Below, in pieces: positions 5,682 to 8,601 of a stretch of 8,601 nt of DNA. This stretch comes from an uncultured Butyricicoccus sp. (GTDB taxonomy: Bacteria > Bacillota > Clostridia > Oscillospirales > Butyricicoccaceae): NCBI GenBank assembly GCA_900557315.1, contig USSI01000048.1, forward strand, positions 1 through 8,601, in the 5' to 3' direction. Made by a program: the position numbers and the translations under genes. Under the pieces are notes generated by a model that did no database searches, was not told the origin of the DNA, and saw only the letters and a list, made by a program, of their open reading frames with translations. Position 1 is the stretch's first letter, and every line of letters begins with the position of its first letter.

Positions 5682-5904
5682 AATCCCGACTTCCTTTCCA
5701 TATTCTTTGCCCATCAGCGGCGTATATGCCCGCAGCACATCCTAAACGGGTGCTGCCGCGCGTCCCGCGCGGTATTAACAGGAATACGCTATGCGGTTTC
5801 CATGAAATGGCCGCGCTTCGCCCGGTCATTTCACACCCCGCCCCAGCCGCCCCGGGCGGTGTCCCGGGGTATTGCGGGGTGGTTTCGAAGCCGCCCCTAT
5901 GCCA
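5682..5904. other. GC-rich intergenic region with four inverted repeats
   Basis: No gene is supported here. Perfect or near-perfect inverted repeats follow one another: GCAGCAC/GTGCTGC (5732-5738, 5750-5756); CCGCGCG/CGCGCGG (5756-5762, 5766-5772); TGAAATG/CATTTCA with further pairs inside (5803-5833); and CACCCCGC/GCGGGGTG (5834-5841, 5874-5881), enclosing CCGCC/GGCGG (5847-5851, 5855-5859). None has a T-run, so these are not standard intrinsic terminators. On the - strand this is the gap between rodA and the HD gene, and could be a leader for the HD gene or a processed rodA 3' end. I found no convincing promoter for the HD gene. Confidence 0.6.
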
Positions 5905-7033
5905 TCATTGCAGCCACGAAGGCTTCTCCCTCATGCGCACGCCCGCCGCAATACCCAGGGCGGCATACATCGTCAGCACTGAGGTTCCGCCATAGGAGAA
6001 AAACGGCAGCGTCAGGCCCATAACCGGCAAAAGGCCGATGTTCATGAATATGTTCATAAAGGTCTGGAACAGGAACATGCCGCCTACGCCCACTGCAAGC
6101 AGCGCAGAAAATGTGGTCGATGCGCGGTAAGATACATAAAACAAGCGCGCAATCAGCAGCGTGAGCAGGCCGATAATCAGCATGCAGCCGATAAAGCCCA
6201 GTTCCTCGCCCGCAACCGAAAAAATATAGTCGGTGTGGTTTTCGGGCACCATCTGCATCTGCGTCATGGTTCCGTGGGTCAGGCCCTCTCCTGACATCTG
6301 GCCCGAACCGATGGCAATCTTGCCGTAGGTCGCCTGCCGCGAGGTTTCCGGGTCAATAGAAGGGTCAAACAGCACAAGGATTCGGGTTTTCTGATAATCA
6401 TCCAGCAAAAAGTTCCAAAGGATCGGGATGCTGACAAGCGCAAGCCCAAAGCCCGCCCCCAGCCACTTGAGCGACAGGCCCGCTGCAAACAGCATTATCA
6501 GCGCAATCATGAAATACTGGATTGCCATGCCGGTATCGCCCGAGGCGACCACCACCGCGCCCATCATAATCAGCGTATGCAGCGCGATGACAAACAGGCC
6601 GCGCCACTCGCTGATATGCTCCCTGATCTCGGAGATGTGCGCGGCAAGCGTGAAGATAAAGATCAGTTTGCCCAGCTCGCCGGGCTGCAAATTGGTGACG
6701 CTCAGATTGAGCCACGCACGCTGGCCGTTGACTTCCACGCCGAGCGGGGTGAACAGCAGCATCTGCAGGCCGATGTTGACAAGCACAAATATCTTCCACC
6801 AGCCGCTCATGGTCTCCAGGTCGATCAGCGACATGATAACGAACGCCCAGGCCGATTACAACCGCCGCACCCTGAATAAACAGGTTGCGCGTGCTGCCGT
6901 CAAGCGCAGTCGCCGGGTTGAGCGTTGCCGAATAAATGAGCACCATGCCGTACGCCGAGCACAGCAGGGCGAGTATCACGAGATAAAGGTCGGTATTTTT
7001 GATGTAATGCGTGATTTTTTTGAAAATGTCCAC
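5905..7033 (-). pseudogene. rodA: RodA (SEDS peptidoglycan glycosyltransferase), interrupted by a +1-type frameshift
   Basis: RodA is the membrane-embedded peptidoglycan polymerase of the elongation complex and pairs with a class B PBP. The gene starts with GTG at 7033, with AGGAGGG (7039-7045) five bases upstream. Sixty-two residues read as a good RodA start (ten of them NTDLYLVILA), then the frame turns to nonsense. The RodA match resumes in the neighbouring frame at FVIMSLIDLE (from 6843). Removing one base from the C run 6846-6848 joins the halves as IGLAFVIM and restores about 375 residues, the normal length. The second half has PGELGK, LFDPSIDP, VPENHTDYIFSVAGEELGF (the Asp of HTD is the expected catalytic residue) and PFFSYGGTS. 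RodA is usually essential in rods and the rest is well conserved, so a sequencing or assembly error is as likely as true inactivation. Related SEDS members (FtsW, SpoVE) are less likely. Confidence 0.88.
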
Positions 7034-7073
7034 GCCGACCCTCCTTTTATCACAAAATTAAATGCTGCTTTAT

Positions 7074-7102
7074 ATCATACCACAATGCAGCCGCTTTTTT
7101 AA
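7074..7102 (-). promoter_or_regulatory. Probable rodA promoter
   Basis: On the - strand, TTAAAA (7102-7097), a 17-base spacer, and TATGAT (7079-7074), preceded by TGG, an extended -10 pattern. The -35 matches four of six consensus bases. The predicted start near 7067 leaves a short leader before the ribosome site at 7045-7039. Confidence 0.6.
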
Positions 7103-7136
7103 GTCGCAATTTCGGCAAATTTTTCGTCCGTAACGC

Positions 7137-7180
7137 TGGAAAACTGTGCACAACATTGTTATAATATTGTCACTGTGTAC
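7137..7180 (+). promoter_or_regulatory. fhs: fhs promoter with flanking direct repeats
   Basis: TATAAT at 7160-7165 is preceded by TGT (extended -10), with a weak -35, TGGAAA (7137-7142), at 17 bases. Repeats surround the -10: ACTGTGCAC (7143-7151) and ACTGTGTAC (7172-7180), and ATTGT at 7155-7159 and 7166-7170, 11 bases apart. The palindrome TGTGCACA (7145-7152) lies in the spacer. Promoter assignment is good; a regulatory role for the repeats is speculative. Confidence 0.72.
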
Positions 7181-7200
7181 TATTACTGGGAGGAAATGCT

Positions 7201-8601
7201 ATGTTATCCGATATCGAAATCGCGCAGGGCTGCCAGATGCGCCCGATTGTTGACGTCGCCGCGGATGCCGGGCTGGATGCGGACGACCTGGAACTCTACG
7301 GCAAATACAAAGCCAAGCTGTCCGCAGGCGTGTGGAAAAAGCTCAAGGGCAGGAACAACGGCAAGCTGGTGCTGGTCACTGCCATCAACCCCACCCCCGC
7401 GGGCGAGGGCAAGACAACCACGACTGTCGGCCTCGGCCAGGCGATGGCCAAGCTCGGCAAAAAGGCGATCATCGCGCTGCGCGAGCCTTCGCTCGGCCCG
7501 GTGTTCGGCATCAAGGGCGGCGCCGCAGGCGGCGGCTACGCGCAGGTTGTCCCGATGGAGGACATCAACCTGCACTTCACCGGCGATATGCACGCCATCA
7601 CCGCTGCAAACAACCTGCTCTGCGCCATGCTGGATAACCACATGCAGCAGGGCAACGCGCTCGGCATCGACCCGCGCCGCGTCATCTTCACCCGCGTAAT
7701 GGACATGAACGACCGCGCGCTGCGCAACATCACCATCGGCCTGGGCGGCAAGGTCAATGGCGTGCCGCGCGAGGACCACTTCATGATTACCGTCGCCAGC
7801 GAGGTCATGGCGATCCTGTGCCTCGCCTCCGACCTCGAGGACCTGAAAAAGCGCTTCGGCGATATTCTGGTCGCCTATTCCTACGACGGCAAGCCGATTT
7901 ACGCGCGCGACCTGCACGCCGAGGGCGCAATGGCGGCGCTGATGAAGGATGCCATCAAGCCCAATCTGGTGCAGACGCTTGAAGGCACCCCCTGCCTGAT
8001 GCACGGCGGCCCGTTCGCCAACATTGCGCACGGCTGCAACAGCGTGCAGGCAACCAAGCTGGCGCTCGGCCTGGCGGACATTGCAATCACCGAAGCCGGC
8101 TTCGGCGCGGACCTCGGCGCGGAGAAGTTCATGGACATCAAGTGCCGCAAGGCGGGCCTTGCGCCGGACTGCATTGTGCTGGTTGCAACCGTGCGCGCGC
8201 TCAAGTACAACGGCGGCGTAGCCAAGGCCGACCTGAACGCGCCCAACCTTGCCGCGCTCGAGCACGGCATCTGCAATCTGGACGCGCATCTGGATAATAT
8301 GCAGAAGTTCGGCGTTCCGGTTGTGGTGGCGATCAACTCGTTCCCGACCGACACCGAAGAGGAGGTTGCGTTCATCCGCGAGCACTGCGCAAAGCGCGGG
8401 GTGCGCGTGGCGCTCTCCGAGGTGTTTGCCAAGGGCGGCGAAGGCGGCAAGGCGCTCGCAAACGAGGTGCTTTCCGTACTGGACGAAGGCAAGGCGGACT
8501 TTCACATGCTCTACGAGGACGAACTCCCGCTCGAGGACAAAATCCGCAAGATCGCCAAGGAGATTTACGGTGCGCTCGGCGTGACCATCGCCCCGGCGGC
8601 G
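7201..8601 (+). CDS. fhs: Formate--tetrahydrofolate ligase, 3' end beyond the window
   Basis: 467 codons are visible and the frame is still open at the window end; family members are about 556 residues, so roughly 90 are missing. ATG start with GGGAGG (7188-7193) seven bases upstream. The enzyme makes 10-formyl-tetrahydrofolate from formate, ATP and tetrahydrofolate in the cytoplasm, feeding purine and formyl-Met synthesis and, in acetogens, the methyl branch of the Wood-Ljungdahl pathway. Visible features: P-loop [11 protein letters not shown] at 65-75, the family signature around [20 protein letters not shown] (94-113), [13 protein letters not shown] at 121-133, [13 protein letters not shown] at 165-177, [18 protein letters not shown], and [13 protein letters not shown]. 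All fit an active enzyme. It is transcribed away from rodA from a 167-base divergent gap. Presence of fhs alone does not show acetogenesis. Confidence 0.98.
   Translation, partial: MLSDIEIAQGCQMRPIVDVAADAGLDADDLELYGKYKAKLSAGVWKKLKGRNNGKLVLVTAINPTPAGEGKTTTTVGLGQAMAKLGKKAIIALREPSLGPVFGIKGGAAGGGYAQVVPMEDINLHFTGDMHAITAANNLLCAMLDNHMQQGNALGIDPRRVIFTRVMDMNDRALRNITIGLGGKVNGVPREDHFMITVASEVMAILCLASDLEDLKKRFGDILVAYSYDGKPIYARDLHAEGAMAALMKDAIKPNLVQTLEGTPCLMHGGPFANIAHGCNSVQATKLALGLADIAITEAGFGADLGAEKFMDIKCRKAGLAPDCIVLVATVRALKYNGGVAKADLNAPNLAALEHGICNLDAHLDNMQKFGVPVVVAINSFPTDTEEEVAFIREHCAKRGVRVALSEVFAKGGEGGKALANEVLSVLDEGKADFHMLYEDELPLEDKIRKIAKEIYGALGVTIAPAA

Noticed and set aside
5682..5738. Upstream GTG start (5738) for the HD-domain gene
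   Set aside because: No properly spaced ribosome site; the ATG at 5681 has AAAGGAA and begins at the natural start of the conserved sequence.
6398..6841. Second half of the 211-codon minus-strand frame as a separate protein
   Set aside because: It is the out-of-frame continuation of the rodA N-terminus past the frameshift; the real RodA sequence resumes in the other frame.
6843..6850. Programmed ribosomal frameshift in rodA
   Set aside because: The shift needed is +1 at CTG-GGC with no rare-codon or stop-codon context and no obvious stimulatory element; an error or mutation is simpler.
7143..7170. Rex-type redox operator at the fhs promoter
   Set aside because: Only a half-site resembling TTGTTA is visible; the opposing half does not match well enough to support a call.
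7204..8505. Long open frame of 433 codons on the minus strand
   Set aside because: It lies wholly antisense to fhs, which has unmistakable family motifs. Its composition (rich in Ala, Arg, His, Val) is that of a mirror frame in GC-rich coding DNA, and there is no convincing ribosome site.

Overview
The window looks like ordinary core and near-core chromosome from a GC-rich (roughly 60% by eye) low-GC-phylum relative, most likely a Clostridia/Oscillospirales-type gut anaerobe. This is an inference. It rests on strong AGGAGG ribosome sites, near-consensus sigma-A promoters, a clostridial-style ModC/XdhC pair, a MepA-like MATE pump, and an fhs gene typical of anaerobic one-carbon metabolism. No phage, plasmid, IS or CRISPR features are visible.

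Layout: (1) 1-1946 (+): 3' part of a molybdate-type ABC ATPase (modC-like), then an XdhC/CoxI-family Mo-hydroxylase maturation factor 15 bases downstream, apparently one operon ending in a hairpin that contains the xdhC stop codon. (2) 1968-2302 (+): an A/T-rich block, a perfect-consensus promoter, two tandem leucine tRNAs (anticodons GAG and CAG) and a clear intrinsic terminator. (3) 2314-4577 (+): a TetR regulator whose -35 region is covered by two overlapping palindromes. It is followed by a MATE efflux gene with its own near-consensus promoter, a leader of about 110-130 bases, and a very strong intrinsic terminator directly before the ribosome site and TTG start. A bidirectional terminator then separates it from convergent genes. 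(4) 4614-5681 (-): an HD-domain putative phosphohydrolase followed by a GNAT acetyltransferase, 42 bases apart, probably co-transcribed. (5) 5682-5904: a GC-rich gap full of inverted repeats. (6) 5905-7033 (-): rodA, interrupted by one apparent extra base. (7) 7034-8601: two divergent promoters, then the first 467 codons of fhs (+), cut by the window end.

How it works together: modC and xdhC point to uptake of molybdate and maturation of a xanthine-dehydrogenase-like enzyme encoded elsewhere. TetR plus MATE is a probable drug/toxin efflux module with two visible control layers, an operator-like repressor site and transcription attenuation. RodA is the elongation glycosyltransferase and Fhs feeds 10-formyl-tetrahydrofolate to purine and one-carbon pathways.

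The best leads are the attenuator-like MATE leader, the rodA frameshift, the TetR palindromes and the hairpin-rich gap. I see no convincing wholly new multi-gene system.
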